NCBI GenBank assembly: GCA_029959085.1
Contig: JARWIR010000003.1
Location: forward strand, 35,885,505 to 35,949,504
Direction: 5' to 3'
DNA: 64,000 bases
Source of the DNA: Nemophila menziesii
Taxonomy: Eukaryota; Streptophyta; Magnoliopsida; Boraginales; Hydrophyllaceae
Shown: piece by piece, positions 46,536-58,955 of the stretch
Layout of the letters: the number at the start of each line of letters is the position of its first letter
Numbering within the stretch: position 1 is the stretch's first letter
Translations under genes and position numbers: made by a program
Notes under the pieces: model-generated
The model's input: only the letters and a program-made list of their open reading frames with translations
The model's database searches: none
What the model was told of the DNA's origin: nothing

Positions 46536-47468
46536 TAGGGATGGCAACGGATCGGATTATTGCAAAAAAAATTCAAAACCATGTCCATATCCATTTAATT
46601 TATCAAAAACCAAACCCTAACGGATTTAACCATCGGACTTACTTTTCAAAACCATATCCGAATAATTCGGATTCGGTTTTTTAAACGGTTTTTCGGATTT
46701 TAACCATAACCCGGCTCGCAAGGCGTCCCTCTCGCAGTAGGATTCCTAACATCGTCTCGCTCTTGTGACATGCCAAACTATAACTCTCTAAATATATTGA
46801 AAATATTGAAACAAGATCAGAAATACATGAAAAATCTCCAATATATAAAATATTTTATTGATCTTTAATTAAATAACGATTTTGTTACTTCTTTTGTTAA
46901 TTCTAATATTTAGAATTTAGTTTTGAGATATGAAAATACTTTTTTATCTCTATTACTATAAAATATACAAAAATAGATGATAATAAACGGGTTTTTGGTT
47001 ATTTGGTTTTATTTTTATCTAAAATTTTAACCATCGGTTACATTTTTCAAAACCATAACCTAACGGTTTTATCATGGTTTCATAATCTATTTTTAATCGG
47101 TTCAAGTTTTCATCGATTTTTATTTTAAACCATAACCATTTCCATCCTTATCTATAGTTGAGTTGAGACTTTTAGCCTTTTGATAATTAAAAATCAAAAA
47201 AAATATAAGAAAGATGGACTTCAAAATATAAAAATACGTGGATTTTAGCCTTTAGTAGATAAAATAAAATCAGATATATATATATATATAATGGATTTTC
47301 GGTTTTTCGGGTTTTTTTAATCTAAAACCATAACCTAACGGTTTTAACCATCAGTTTCACTTTTTAAAACCAAACCCTAACGGATTTAACCACGGTTACA
47401 TAATCGGTTTTTATTCGGTTCGGTAATCCGTCGGTTTCGGATTAAAATCGTGACCACTGCCATCCCTA
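46536..47468. mobile_element. Non-autonomous hAT element, 933 bp, inside CACTA-2
   Basis: Ends are TAGGGATGGCAACGG (left) and CCACTGCCATCCCTA (right), an inverted repeat with two mismatches. The 8-bp direct repeat ATAGCAAC flanks it (46528-46535 and 47469-47476), the size typical of hAT transposons. The interior is AT-rich with many CGGTTT and AACCATAACC phrases near both ends, and no transposase frame. It lies upstream of the TnpD start codon of CACTA-2, outside the duplicated segment. Confidence 0.9.
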
Positions 47469-47880
47469 ATAGCAACTAATACACAATTCAAAATTCATGC
47501 ATAAAAAAAAATTAAAAAGTTTGAAATTTTAAGAAAATACCTTGAATTGGTGGAAGAAATTGGATATTGATGATGAAGTCTCAACCTTGATAATGTAATA
47601 ATAAACCTAAACCCATAATATTGCAAGAATTACACCAAATATGATCATAATAAAAAAATAAAAAAATAAAAATCAAGAATTTACCTAATATTTGTAGATG
47701 AAATTGTGTGTTGATGATGCCCCACCTTGATTATAAGCTTCCAAATGGTTAGAGATGAATTGGAGAAGGTATTGCAAAAAATTTGAATGAGTTTGATTGA
47801 TGTTTTTAGGAGAAATTGGGAGAAAAAAATGGGGTTTTTGGGGTTTAAGGAGATAAAAATACAGACTGTCCATATATGCA

Positions 47881-48179
47881 CGTCAAATTTACCGACGACA
47901 CGTAAAGTCGTCGGTAAACGTAAAACGTCGTCGCTAAATTCTAGATTTTAGCAATGACTTTCCCACTTGTCGGTAACTTACCGACGATAATTCCAAGCAA
48001 AAAAAAAAAAAGATAACGACGGCGTTTCGTCATTTACCCACGAGACAAGTCGTCGGTAAATTACCGGCGAAAGATTTCTCGTGGGTAATTACCTGTCGTC
48101 GGTAAATAACAAAAGATTACCGACGACTTTGCGTATCGTCGGTAAACTGTCGTGGGTAAAACCCCGATCTGTAGTAGTG
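47881..48179. repeat. CACTA-2 right subterminal array
   Basis: About twelve ACCGACGAC or GTCGTCGGTAAA motifs in both orientations before the terminal CACTACTACAGATC. This is the 5' end of the element relative to its genes. Confidence 0.8.
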
Positions 48180-48182
48180 CAC

Positions 48183-49613
48183 TTTCTACAATTATTATTC
48201 ATAAGATTTTTGCATAGATTATTGAATGTCATATATTCGTCTTTCGGAGTGCTTGAGAACATGTAATGAAAGACAACGAAAAAGTGAAGAATGGGGATGA
48301 AATCGAGAGAGGTAAAAATAGAATTGGAAAGAGGTTAATTATTATTTTAATAATTTGACTAAAATCTAGAGAATTGTCAAAAAGCATTTTCATTGTTTAA
48401 TTTGAGATCGGTGATGTAAAGGGGAGAAGAAAAATATATATTAAAAAATAACAATGAATATGATTTTTACTTAAATAATCATGGATTAAAATAATAATAT
48501 AAAGATAAGAGTATATATACATTTTTACACTTTAACCATTCATTAATTACATACATTTTACATAGGACCAAAAGTTAAGATTAGAACTAACAATCGGCAA
48601 ATTGATAACACATGGACTAAACTGCATATATTTAAAGACTCATTCATGTTCAAGCACATTCTTAAAGGTAAAGGGTTATTACAACTTTATTAATATAAAT
48701 AAAAGAAGTATTCATTTATTGAAAGATTAGAGTTATAAAAAAATTAATATATTTAACTATATTTTTTATGAGAGTCATTTCATGTATGATGTATGTATTT
48801 AAGTATTGTTTTCGTGAGTACATTCTTCTAAGAACATTACATGCCGTATTCTTAAGAACCTGATATTTGCATTGAATACGTGTACTAACACTAATCTAAC
48901 AATTATTGTTTTTCTTTGATGATTTCATTTTCAATATTTAATGGGCCAATACTATACATTAATTATATACCCTTCACCCATAATATTGACTTTAATCAAT
49001 TTTTTTCAAGACTAGTATATGCGTGGGGTGGGGTAAAAGCGAGAAGAAAAATAAATAGCTTAAATGACAAAAGTGACTCAATAATTTATGATTTTAACTT
49101 GGACTAAAAGGACAATTCACATATGCGCATATACATATATTTTTACTCTTTGACCAAGGGTTAATTACATATATTTGTCCAAAAGTCATCATTCGAGATG
49201 GCGATGGAACAAATTGATAACATATGACCTAAAATGTCAATTTATAAAGATTGATTCATGTTTAAGCATAATGTTAAAAGATAATAGCCCTTACACAATA
49301 TTTTCCCTGTATAATGTAATAAAATATGTATAAAAGAGTATTCATTTATTAGAAGATTAGTATTGCAAAACAAGAATCTCATGTATTTAAATATTATTTT
49401 TGTTTTTTACATATATTTCAAGTGTTATTTTGTGAGTGTAGTTTTTTGTGAGAACATTAGGTGCCCTAACATTAAACATTCGACATTTCTATTGAATTAG
49501 TGTATATATTGCCACTAGTTTAGGGATTATTTTTTCTCGTTGATGATTCCACTCTTAGTATTTAATGGATCAATACTATACTTTAATTACATACCTTTCA
49601 TCCACAACATTGA
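48183..49613. repeat. Old tandem duplication in the IDD upstream flank (about 620-bp period)
   Basis: The stretch at about 48510-48990 is repeated, clearly diverged, at about 49130-49613. Shared phrases include TAATTACATA, AAGTATTCATTTATT or AGAGTATTCATTTATT, and CAATACTATAC followed by ATTGAC. The second copy ends exactly at the CACTA-3 terminus. No gene is recognised in the interval. Confidence 0.7.
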
Positions 49614-49639
49614 CACTGCTGCGTGAAGCACCACTCGTG

Positions 49640-50000
49640 ACGAAAATTGTCGTCGTTAGTGGTAAAAAAATTAGTCGCTAAAGAACGATTTTATCATTCG
49701 CGACTACATGTCGTCGCTGTTATATGGTCGCTAGAAATTCGTTGATAGAGATCATCAATTGCGACTACGACATGCTTTGTCTTTGCCAAAGTACAATGTA
49801 TATTTACGACGACAATTGTAGTCACAATTGATAGATTACTAGCGACTACATCTTGTAGTCGTTATTTACAATGCTTAGCGACTACATGTGTAGTCGCTAC
49901 AATCCTTTAATTTTGATGAATTTCTTTTGTAGTCCGTAATGACAGACTTATTTGACTACGTAAGTTCTATTATTTGCAACTATTTTGTAGTCGCAAATGA
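49640..50000. repeat. CACTA-3 subterminal array
   Basis: Repeats of GCGACTACAT, TGTAGTCGC and AGTCGCTA in both orientations, as in CACTA-1. Confidence 0.7.
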
Positions 50001-50185
50001 CATTTTTTAATTTTTTTCTTTTAATTATTTAAAACCAATATGAATAATGCATAAATAAGTGAAAACAACTTATACTAATGTATTAAAATAAAATAAACTC
50101 AACATTGATTATAATGAAAAGTCAAAATCGAACAAAAAGTCTAACATAAATATAAAATAGAGTCAAAAGGAATAGATAATCAAGT

Positions 50186-51950
50186 CTAGAAACAAACACC
50201 GTTCAAACAACTCAATATACCATGGATGAATAAACGTTCTTCTTCTTCTTCCTTAGTATCTTCCTCAACTCTTTCTCGACTACTAGATGTACCAGCTTGA
50301 GATGGACATGTTGGAGGGTTTTGTTGGATTGCAGTGAAAAGGGTTGATCCCGCTTTTTCCCTCATCTCATTAACATACCCCATCACCGTGGTAATATCGG
50401 CCATCGTGAAAGCAGGGGAGTGGGTGCTAGCAGTCAAAGTCGTGGATCGATTAGATGGAGGGACGTGTAGGGGCTGGCCCTGTGGAGTGCAAATTTCATT
50501 CAAGGATGCCATCATATCTCTCAAATTCTGATCATGGACGCGTGTTGGTGGACCAATTTTAGAAATGCATCTTTTCTTAGGAGGCGTCCCACTCTGGGTG
50601 CCCAACTCCTCGTCGATGGGACCATCCCTACCTTCTTTGATTCCTTAACATCATCTACTTGCTCCTTAAGCGTCAATGCGGGAATATGGAGCTTCAGATG
50701 ACCTAGACTAGGTCTGGGTGACTTTCTCTTTCATAGCTTCCCGAAGAGTTGCCTGTTACATTAAATAAATACATTTAAAGCATTTGTTTTTTAAAATATT
50801 TTAAATAATAAGTTTTTATACATAAATACTTACATTGGCCTTCTGGGATTTCTCGGTCCGCCACACCAGATTCTTTTCATCCCAACCTACGTGCTCGAAG
50901 AATCCACCTAGTGGTGGAATTGGGATCTACTGCTGTGTTTGCTCATCTGTGACCATGAACGATCTCGATGTGTGTTTCTTTAACTTACCCTAATCTATTC
51001 CATTCTACAGTCATTATTCTAAGTAATTGTATTACTTAAAAATATAATTTATAAAAAAATATGTATCTCGTAAATTATATCCCGCGTATGAGAATAATTT
51101 CTCGATCGCGCAACACTAGGTCACTTTTGCTTCTTTTAGTTATCCACGTTCGTCTTGTCTTGGTTCTGGAATATTTTAATTTAAATAGATTAATAACATA
51201 TAGAAAAATGATGTATTATAAATTAAAACTTTATTACCTTTCTCTTAGCTACATCCATATTCACTCAACTCTTTCTTCAATTTTCGTCACTCACATCATG
51301 TGGTTTCTTTCCCTTCATATAGTAGTACTTATTAACATAGTACATGAAGTATTTGTGTCATCTTCGCATGCTAGTATTAAGGTTTTTGGTTACGTTTTCC
51401 CAGTCCCCCTTTTGCCTTCAACCATCGATATTAAAAAATTCATATATTCAACAAAAGAAAGTTAGTCATCTTCTAGATTATACATAAATCAATGATTTAA
51501 AAATGAAGTTAAAATAATTATTACAGATAAGCGATGAATAACAGTCTGCTTCAAATTATCTGGGGCATCCTTCTAATTTTATAACATGGTCGGATTCGCT
51601 CCCTATTCCCGATGCTCACAATTTGAGATACATGCTTTCCATACTCACCCGTGGAATTCCACGTGTTGTTTAATATGAAAAGTCCACTGGTAATTTATCA
51701 CCTTAGGCATGTAAGGCCCTCAAAGTAGATTTTAGTAAGGCCTTTCCCCTGGGTCTTCACTTCCTCTTTTATGTTTTATAACACCTTGAATAAAGATGTA
51801 ATTGATAAAAAAAATTTAAAAAAAATGTATTTTGTATATCGGGAGGTGCGTTACAGTTGGCCAGTGACCGATGGGGTTGCGGGTATGATCAAGTCATCGT
51901 CATCCACCCGTGTGATCGAGCTATTGCATCAGCCATCTAATAGCAATCTG
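50186..51950 (-). pseudogene. CACTA-3 TnpA-like remnant
   Basis: The clearest piece is a 139-codon frame at 50605-50186 with KKRCISKIGPPTRVHDQN and ITTVMGYVNEMREKAGSTLF, a position and composition like the last TnpA exon, ending in an acidic stretch. Upstream pieces at about 50990-50840 (zinc-free W/H-rich text after ACTTACATTGGCC on the plus strand) and 51780-51520 resemble CACTA-2 TnpA exons in order and flanking splice-like sites, but are broken by stops and frameshifts. Confidence 0.6.
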
Positions 51951-52612
51951 AAATGTTAAATAAAAATAATAAAACATATAATGCAAAAAAATCCAAATTA
52001 AAACTAAATTACTGAATTACGTTGGAGAAAACATTACTTTTTAATAGTCACTAATATGTTACACCATGACATGTTCTTAGATGTTCTCCTACCCAAATAT
52101 CCAACATACTCACGATCATGACCTATGCACTGCAAACAAATCCTTCACTGGTATACTACTTGGTGTTTTTTTTATTAAAATTTCGCCTTTGAATACGAGG
52201 AGTCGATTGATTAGCAGAACTGTCGTGGAATAAATAATGGTGTGCTTCAAGTTTATACCCACGACGATCGTGGTGATAAGACACTTTTTACAAAGAAAAC
52301 CTACATGTGCCTAATCCATGGTTTGGGAGATGATTAGCAAACCTCTCGGTTAATGACCTCCTATTACCGAGCCTGGTAGGGGTATTGGGGACCCTGGTGC
52401 GCCTGTCATCTAAAGAAAAGTAGTGACAGTTAAGGACCTAAAACTATAAATAAATATTACATTGAGTCCCTATATTATTAAATAATTATCAAATCCCTAT
52501 ATAATATTACAATCAAGCCCGTACATAATAAATATTAAATTTACGTAAATAAATATAATTTTTTTTTTGTTCTAAACGCTTATATTAAACAAAACACAAG
52601 TTACAATATGTG

Positions 52613-55600
52613 TTAGCCTATCCCCATAGGGGACAAATCAAGGCTTAACAATTTAGCAAGCTTAGTTGGAAAGGGACTTGCACAAAAGTCATAAGACTCA
52701 CCTAAAGGCAAATTTTTGCAAGTCCAATCCGCTATTCTATTTCCATCTCTCTTAACAAAAGAAAAGGATGGATTACATAATTCGGAAACAAAATAAATAC
52801 TTCTAACTATGTTTGCAATACATGGAGAATTAAAGGGAAAATTGCTAACTAAAGGCTCCATGAGGTTAAGATTGTCATTTTCCACTATGCAATGAAAATT
52901 ATTGAGCTCCTTAGCCCATAGTCAGGCTTTCAAAACTCCCAATCCTTCGGCCTCCAAGCTATTATCAGCATTAATTCTCCATCCTTGGCATTTTAGCACT
53001 ACTCCTTTATAGTCCCTGGCAATACACGCAATATTGGAACCATTTTTAGTATAGGAAGCATCACAATTAATTTTTATAGAATTTCTAGGGGGAGGTATCC
53101 ATTTACTAGCTATCTTTTGATCTCGCAACTGTGAATTACATGTTGCATTAATCCTATGATTAGGTTGAATTATATTTCCCTTCAGTTTAGGATTAACATC
53201 ATGAGGGTTTTTAATACCTTTCTCAGCCTTGTTCTTATTTTTCGTTTGCTTTTCCCACATATTATCATTGCTTCTATTATTACCAACACATTCAAAACAT
53301 TCTTTCCAAATAGCCTCAGCTTTTCTTATAGTATTCATAGGGTCCAATTTTTTATTATTAAAAATACAAGCATTTCTATCCTTCCATATATGCCACGCCA
53401 AAATACATATCCTTTCAAAAGGATATATAAAGTCACTACTTGATTTTTTCAAATCATTTAATATATCATCCATCCATACATCCAATTTCTTGGAGTGGTT
53501 GCTGATTTTCAACGAGAGAGGTGAGGCTAACCATGTGGCTCGTGCCCAATCACAATCAAACAACATATGTTCCACATTCTCAACTTTTTTATTACAAATA
53601 TTGCATAAACTAGTATCTCTACATTTTCTTAAGTAAAGATTTTCTGAGGTTGGTAGCACATTTTTTATAGCCTTCCAAATAAATATTTTTATTTTGGGGG
53701 GTGTTTTCATGTTCCAAATAGCTTTCCAAACTAGAGGATTTGTGATATGCGAGGAGGATGGCTTGGATGGTTTCTTAATCTTATCTTCTTTAATTTTATC
53801 AGTTATCAAGTGATGATAGCATTTTTTAACTGTGAATAATCCATTAGGACTAAGGGTCCAAGTCAGTCTATCACTAATTTTAACAAGTGGTATAAAGGTT
53901 TTTATAATGATTTCATAATCACATTTATGAAAATTCTTTTTAACTTTTTCCAAATCCCATCTTCTTTCTCCAAGATAGAAAAACTCTTTTAACTTATTAA
54001 TATTGTATCCTTTGGTTTTATAACTTCTAATTTCGAGGAGAACCATATATCATTTTGAGGATTTATACTTTCTCCATCTCCAATTTTCCATTTTAGGTGG
54101 TTTTTTATTGCATCTCTTCCTATTATAAGACTTTTCTAACCCCAGGAAGATTTACTACCCAGTTTTGCATGGAGAAATGAACTATTTGGGAAATATTTCT
54201 CTTTTAGTATTTTATATAGAAGTGAGTCTTTTTTATCAAGTAGATTCCAAGCTTGTGTAGCAAGTAAAGCCACATTCATAGTGTTTAGGTCCCGAAAACC
54301 TAATCCTCCAATATATTTACTATAAGTTAAACTTTGCCAATTAGTCCAATGTATTCCTTTATTAGATTTATTTTCCCACCAAAATTTAGCTATCTTCTTA
54401 GTAAGCATTTCACATATTTTCTTTAGCAATAGGAAAGAGGACATAAAATAGTTTGGTATACTTTGTAAAACTGATTTAATAAGGATTTCTTTACCTGCTT
54501 CCGAAAGATAAAGATTTTTCCAATTTTGAGTTTTTTTAATAGCTTTCTCAATAAGGCAATTTAGTTCTTTCACTTTTGATCTACCCCAATCAGTGGGTAA
54601 ACCTAAATATGGGCCAAGGTTATTTGTAATGTGCATATTTACCCTAGAAGAAAATATGTGTTGAATATAGTGGGGAGTATTAGCACTAAATTTCACCCCA
54701 CATTTGTTTAAATTTAAAGTGAGTCCTGTAGAGAAACCAAACTTTGTAATAATGTCATTAAAACTATTTGTATCTTTGTGATTAGCTTTAAGAAAAAATA
54801 CACTGTCATCTGCAAATAAGAGATGAGTTAATGAGGGGCCATTTCTAGAAAGTTTAATGCCATCAAGTAGGTCATTATCAACTTTATTTTTAATCAAATC
54901 ATTCAAAGTCTGTGTTATAAGGCAGAAGATGAGAGGGGACAGTGGGTCCCCTTGTCTAAGACCCCTTTGGGGTTTGTTAAGTTTATTAGGCTGCCCATTG
55001 ATCAAAATTGAATATGAGACAGTGGTTATGCAATTCATAATCTTTTTAATCCATTTTGGGTCAAAACCGAGTTTTTCCATAAGTTGTTGTAGAAAGTCCC
55101 ACTCTACAAACTCATATGCTTTTTGTAAATCAGCTTTAATAATCATACTGTAATTTTTTGAGTTTCTTTTTTCTTTTAGATAAGTGCATACTTCATGAGT
55201 TATATAAGTGTTTTCTTGAATGCCTCTACCCGGGATAAAGGCAGTTTGTGTATCATCCACTATTGTATTTATAAATGGTTGGAGTCTATTGACTAATAGC
55301 CTCGCAATGATTTTGTAAATGAAGTTAGAGACACTTATAGGTCTATAATGCTTTATAGTACCAGGTTTTTGGATTTTTGGGATGAGTGAGATAAACGTGT
55401 GGTTTAAGTATTCAAGGCTACCATTATTATACCAAAAATCATTTATGATTTTTATAACATCCAATTTAATAATTCTCCAATAATTCTTATAAAAGAAGCC
55501 AGAGTAGCCATCTGGCCCTGGTGCTTTAAAGGCTCCTAGCTCAGAGACTGCCAACTCAACCTCTTTTATGAGAATAGGCTTTAGGAGAATATCATTCATA

Positions 55601-56880
55601 CTTTCAGTAACCTTAGGTTGGATAATATTTAATATAGGGTTAAAATTCCGAGGGCCTACAGAGTTATAAATATTATTAAAATAATCAAGAATATTTTGGT
55701 TAACCTCAGTTTAGTTATTTAACCAAATACCCTGATCATTCATGATGGAAGATATTTTATTAAAATATCTTCTTTCTTTAGTAGCAGCATGAAAAAATGC
55801 TGTATTTCTATCTCCTTTTTTTAACCAAGTTATTCTAGATCTAGCTGCCCAAAATTCTTCTTCAATTTTCCAAAGGGTCTCAATTTCTTTTACTATAAAA
55901 TTGTATTCATCTTTATCAGTATCTTTAAATGACTTACTATTGGTAATAGCTTTTAATTTCTCCATATATTGATCAATTTTTTGTTTGGTATTTCTAAATT
56001 TCCTTTTACTCCAAACAGTAAGGATTCTTTTGCACATATTAAGCTTAGTCAGTAGATTACCTTTAGATATAGACTTAATAGTATTTCTAGAGTTCCAAAC
56101 ATTTTCTATAATATTCAAGCATTCTTTTTCTTCTACCCAAAAATTTTCAAACTAGAATCTTTTATATTTCTTATAAGTGTTTTCCTCAAGATATAGTATT
56201 AGAGGGCTATGGTCAGAGCCTACAGCTGGTAGAGCATTGACCCAAGCATTTGGGAAAAGGTCTGACCATTTTTTATTATTCAGATTTCTATCAAGTAACA
56301 TTTTGATAAGTTTATCTTTATTTCTTCTATTAGACCATGTAAAGGCACAACCTTTATTGTCTAATTGCATAAGTTCAAGGTTTTTAATAAAGTTATTGAA
56401 CTTCTTCATATTTTTCTTGTTACAGATGTTTCCTCCAATTTTTTCATCTGAATTTCTAATAAGGTTGAAATCACCAATAAGGTTCCAAGCCAAATCATTA
56501 TTTGGTTTACATAATTTAATATTTTCAAGGCATAGGTCTTTATAATTCTCTAAAGGAGAGCCATAGACAAATGTTGAGACAAATTTAGTGCCATCTAATT
56601 TTTCAAATTCACAGCTAATAAAATTTTCGCATTTACTAAGAATTTTAATACTGTCTTTATTAATAGCAAAGATAGCCAAACCTCCACTTAAACCTAAGGG
56701 TTCAACAGTAGTGATAAGGGACATTCTTAATGGTTTTTCAAGTTTCTTAAGAACAGAGTAAGAGTTTTTAGTTTCAGAGAGAAAAATTACCTCTGGGTGA
56801 TATCTATTACGGATATCTAGAAGGGTCTGGACCGTCAGGGGTGTGCCAATCCCCTGAACGTTCCAGCTTAGGTGTATCAT
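52613..56880 (-). pseudogene. LINE ORF2: endonuclease, reverse transcriptase, zf-RVT, RNase H; disrupted
   Basis: From ATG at 56880 the endonuclease keeps its signature residues: LSWNVQGIG, FLSETKNS, IGDFN and VGSDHSPL. The RT region (55599-54136) has HYRPISVSNFIYKI, KADLQKAYEFVEW, GLRQGDPLSP and LLFADDSVFF. The zinc-binding region follows (WKAIWNMKTPPKIKIFIWKA, CNICNKKVENVEHMLFDC). Then comes RNase H (INCDASYTKNG ... FVKRDGNRIADW). In-frame stops occur at 56154 (TAG), 55713 (TAA), 54138 (TAG) and 52924 (TGA), and a frameshift near 54020. The protein would otherwise be about 1,400 residues. ORF2 replicates LINEs by target-primed reverse transcription; this copy is dead. Confidence 0.88.
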
Positions 56881-58691
56881 TGTAATTGGTGGGATTGATT
56901 ACGGTCAATCCCGCAAACCTCACCTTCTTCAGGTTGTTCTTCAGCCAAGAGTGAAATAGAGTTACCTTCAGGTTCCTTACTTGTTTCGACTCCATTTGTT
57001 ACTTGATTTTTATTAGTCGATCTTTGATTCCAAAGCTTAATACGTCTATTCTTTTCTGAGAAAGCTTTCTTCTCTTTTTGTCTTCTGCTTTTGTTAGATA
57101 GAGATATTCTAGCATCGAACATCTCTTCATTCTCACTTTCGTAATCAGTTGTAATGATTGGTGGTTTGGTATTAGTGTTTGCTTGTTCAGAGTTTTCAGA
57201 AGGTGAGAGAGGGTTATTAAGAGTGAGGTTAACATCGGATGTTTGGGTCTCATTTTGGTTGAGTGAGGGTGGTGTTGGGATGGTGGTTGTGGTGAATTGA
57301 GTTGTAGCGGTGAGGTTAGGGTTATCGATTGGAATCGGGGTAGATGAGAAGTGATTTGGGATTAGGTTAGAGGTTGGGGCTTGATTAGGGTCAGTATAGG
57401 GTGGGTTAGGGGTTGGGTTGATGAGTTGGGTGTTTAGTAATTGGGTTGCCCCGTTAAGCAATGGGCTCTTGTTATTTGAAGTTGGGTTTTTATAATCGGG
57501 TGTTGGGCCACCTCGATTAGGGCTTGGAAAAGACCCGAAGGATATATCGTTTATATCTATGGGCTTTGGAGAACTTACTAACTTTTGGGCCATAATTTGG
57601 GCCAGTTGAGTTAAATTATTTTCTTTTTCCAACATTTTGGCCCTTTTTTCTACTTTGTCTTCTTCTTCATAGCTGTCCGATAGAGTTGTACCATTCGTGC
57701 TCTTCTCTCCACCCTCAATAGTACCTTCGTCCTTTTGTCCTCTAAATTCAAAAATTGGTGGTGGGACGGTGTCCTTCATGTTGGTATCCGTTTGTGCTTG
57801 TACCTTGTTAACAGCGAATCTGATATTGCCGTTAATCCATTTGTTTGAACTCGGTGAGTTCTGTTTACCGAGTTTGTGATTCCAACTCGGCTTGAAGGTA
57901 ATCTTGCCTCCATTGTTGATTTTTCCGCCATTGATAACCTTTTTTGCTTTCATACTGTCGTTTGCTTTAAAAAAAGATGATGATTTCGATGGACCTCTAG
58001 TTGAGATTTTCATCCAATTTCCTAATTTTGGGGTTACTTTAGTGTTGTTACACATTGATTCCTCATGGTCAAAAAAACCACATCCGTAACAAACTTGCCC
58101 TATGTTTTCATACTTGAAAGTAATCCACGATTTTGTATTGTCTTCTTCAAAGTAATTAAAGCCCGCTATAAGTGGATTTTGTAAGTTCCAATCCACTCGG
58201 ACTTTTGTAATTGAGTGTTCATCGATTATCTGATTTTCTGGCAAAATAATAGCATGAACTTTTCCAATGTTTTCCATGTTTTTTCCTAAGCAATTTTCAG
58301 ATAATATACTTATGGGAGTACCTGTTAGTTGAATCCATAACGTTGTATGTGTTACTTTGTTGATTGTGTTTTTCTTAAACTCGTTAATGGCGAAATGTTT
58401 GCCAATAACAGTCCATGTCCTTTGCTCCCAAACTGTTTGTTGGTCTTTAGCATTCTTAAACTTAATAATCACTGAATTAGAGGCAAGCTTTTCTGTTTCA
58501 ACCTCTTCAGTAAGATTCCAATGCTTATTAATATGATTTTTTATGAAGATGAAATTGACAGGCTCTTTGTTAAGAAACCTAGCAATAAGCTTATATTCTT
58601 CCGCAATTTTATACTTTGGATTGCTTTCCGGAGTAATGGTGAGAGTACCATTTCCGGCGAGAGGATGATTTTTGGAGTAGAAATTCATCAT
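56877..58691 (-). CDS. LINE ORF1: nucleic-acid-binding Gag-like protein, 604 aa
   Basis: An uninterrupted frame from ATG at 58691 to TGA at 56877. Residues about 30-150 match the DUF4283 domain common in plant LINE ORF1. A CCHC zinc knuckle (CYGCGFFDHEESMC, residues 201-214) follows. The C-terminal half is low-complexity, rich in Pro, Asn and Thr, and ends in a basic segment. ORF1 proteins coat LINE RNA. Its stop overlaps the ORF2 start as ATGA (56880-56877), which suggests re-initiation. ORF1 is open although ORF2 has several stops, so decay is recent or ORF1 escaped by chance. Confidence 0.87.
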   Translation of the reverse strand: MMNFYSKNHPLAGNGTLTITPESNPKYKIAEEYKLIARFLNKEPVNFIFIKNHINKHWNLTEEVETEKLASNSVIIKFKNAKDQQTVWEQRTWTVIGKHFAINEFKKNTINKVTHTTLWIQLTGTPISILSENCLGKNMENIGKVHAIILPENQIIDEHSITKVRVDWNLQNPLIAGFNYFEEDNTKSWITFKYENIGQVCYGCGFFDHEESMCNNTKVTPKLGNWMKISTRGPSKSSSFFKANDSMKAKKVINGGKINNGGKITFKPSWNHKLGKQNSPSSNKWINGNIRFAVNKVQAQTDTNMKDTVPPPIFEFRGQKDEGTIEGGEKSTNGTTLSDSYEEEDKVEKRAKMLEKENNLTQLAQIMAQKLVSSPKPIDINDISFGSFPSPNRGGPTPDYKNPTSNNKSPLLNGATQLLNTQLINPTPNPPYTDPNQAPTSNLIPNHFSSTPIPIDNPNLTATTQFTTTTIPTPPSLNQNETQTSDVNLTLNNPLSPSENSEQANTNTKPPIITTDYESENEEMFDARISLSNKSRRQKEKKAFSEKNRRIKLWNQRSTNKNQVTNGVETSKEPEGNSISLLAEEQPEEGEVCGIDRNQSHQLQ

Positions 58692-58955
58692 TTCTAAAGA
58701 AAACTATGGGATAAACGAGAAAGGAACAGAGAGAGGGAGAGAGAGAAAGAATTTGAAGGAGAAAAGATGAGTTGGTAATTTTTAAGCTTATGATCTTAGT
58801 AGGAAAAGCTTAAGAAATCTATGGTAGTGTTGATTATGGAGGTGTTGGGCTATATCGGTGGTGGTGGTGTTGGTGATTTGGAGAGGAGAGAGAAGAGAGC
58901 ATATTGAAAAAGTTAACAAAACACAAAATGCTTAAAAAATAATAAATAAATACAA

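Larger units (their letters stand above)
39754..48179 (-). mobile_element. Complete CACTA-2 element, 8.43 kb, non-autonomous
   Basis: The left end is CACTACAGCAGGTCGCTG (39754) and the right end is GATCTGTAGTAGTG (to 48179), i.e. CACTACTACAGATC on the minus strand. CAC flanks it on both sides (39751-39753 and 48180-48182), the 3-bp target duplication of the original insertion about 3.1 kb upstream of the IDD start codon. ACCGACGAC arrays lie at both ends and inside. It carries a TnpA gene with one stop and a TnpD gene lacking the catalytic core, plus a hAT insertion. It could move only with transposase supplied in trans. It predates the tandem duplication, which copied its left part. Confidence 0.9.
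52559..58942 (-). mobile_element. L1-type LINE, 6.4 kb, inserted in CACTA-3
   Basis: The element runs on the minus strand from about 58942 to a poly(A) tail, seen as a T run at 52559-52568. Candidate target duplications are TAAATAAATATAA (52546-52558) and TAAATAAATACAA (58943-58955), 12 of 13 identical; the AT-rich context makes this moderately certain. It contains ORF1, then an ORF2 region with endonuclease, reverse transcriptase, zinc-binding and RNase H parts. A plant L1-clade element is the best match. Confidence 0.88.

Noticed and set aside
54857..55153. Plus-strand frames within the LINE, including 53229-53636 and 56177-56545
   Set aside because: They are antisense to well-supported LINE domains.
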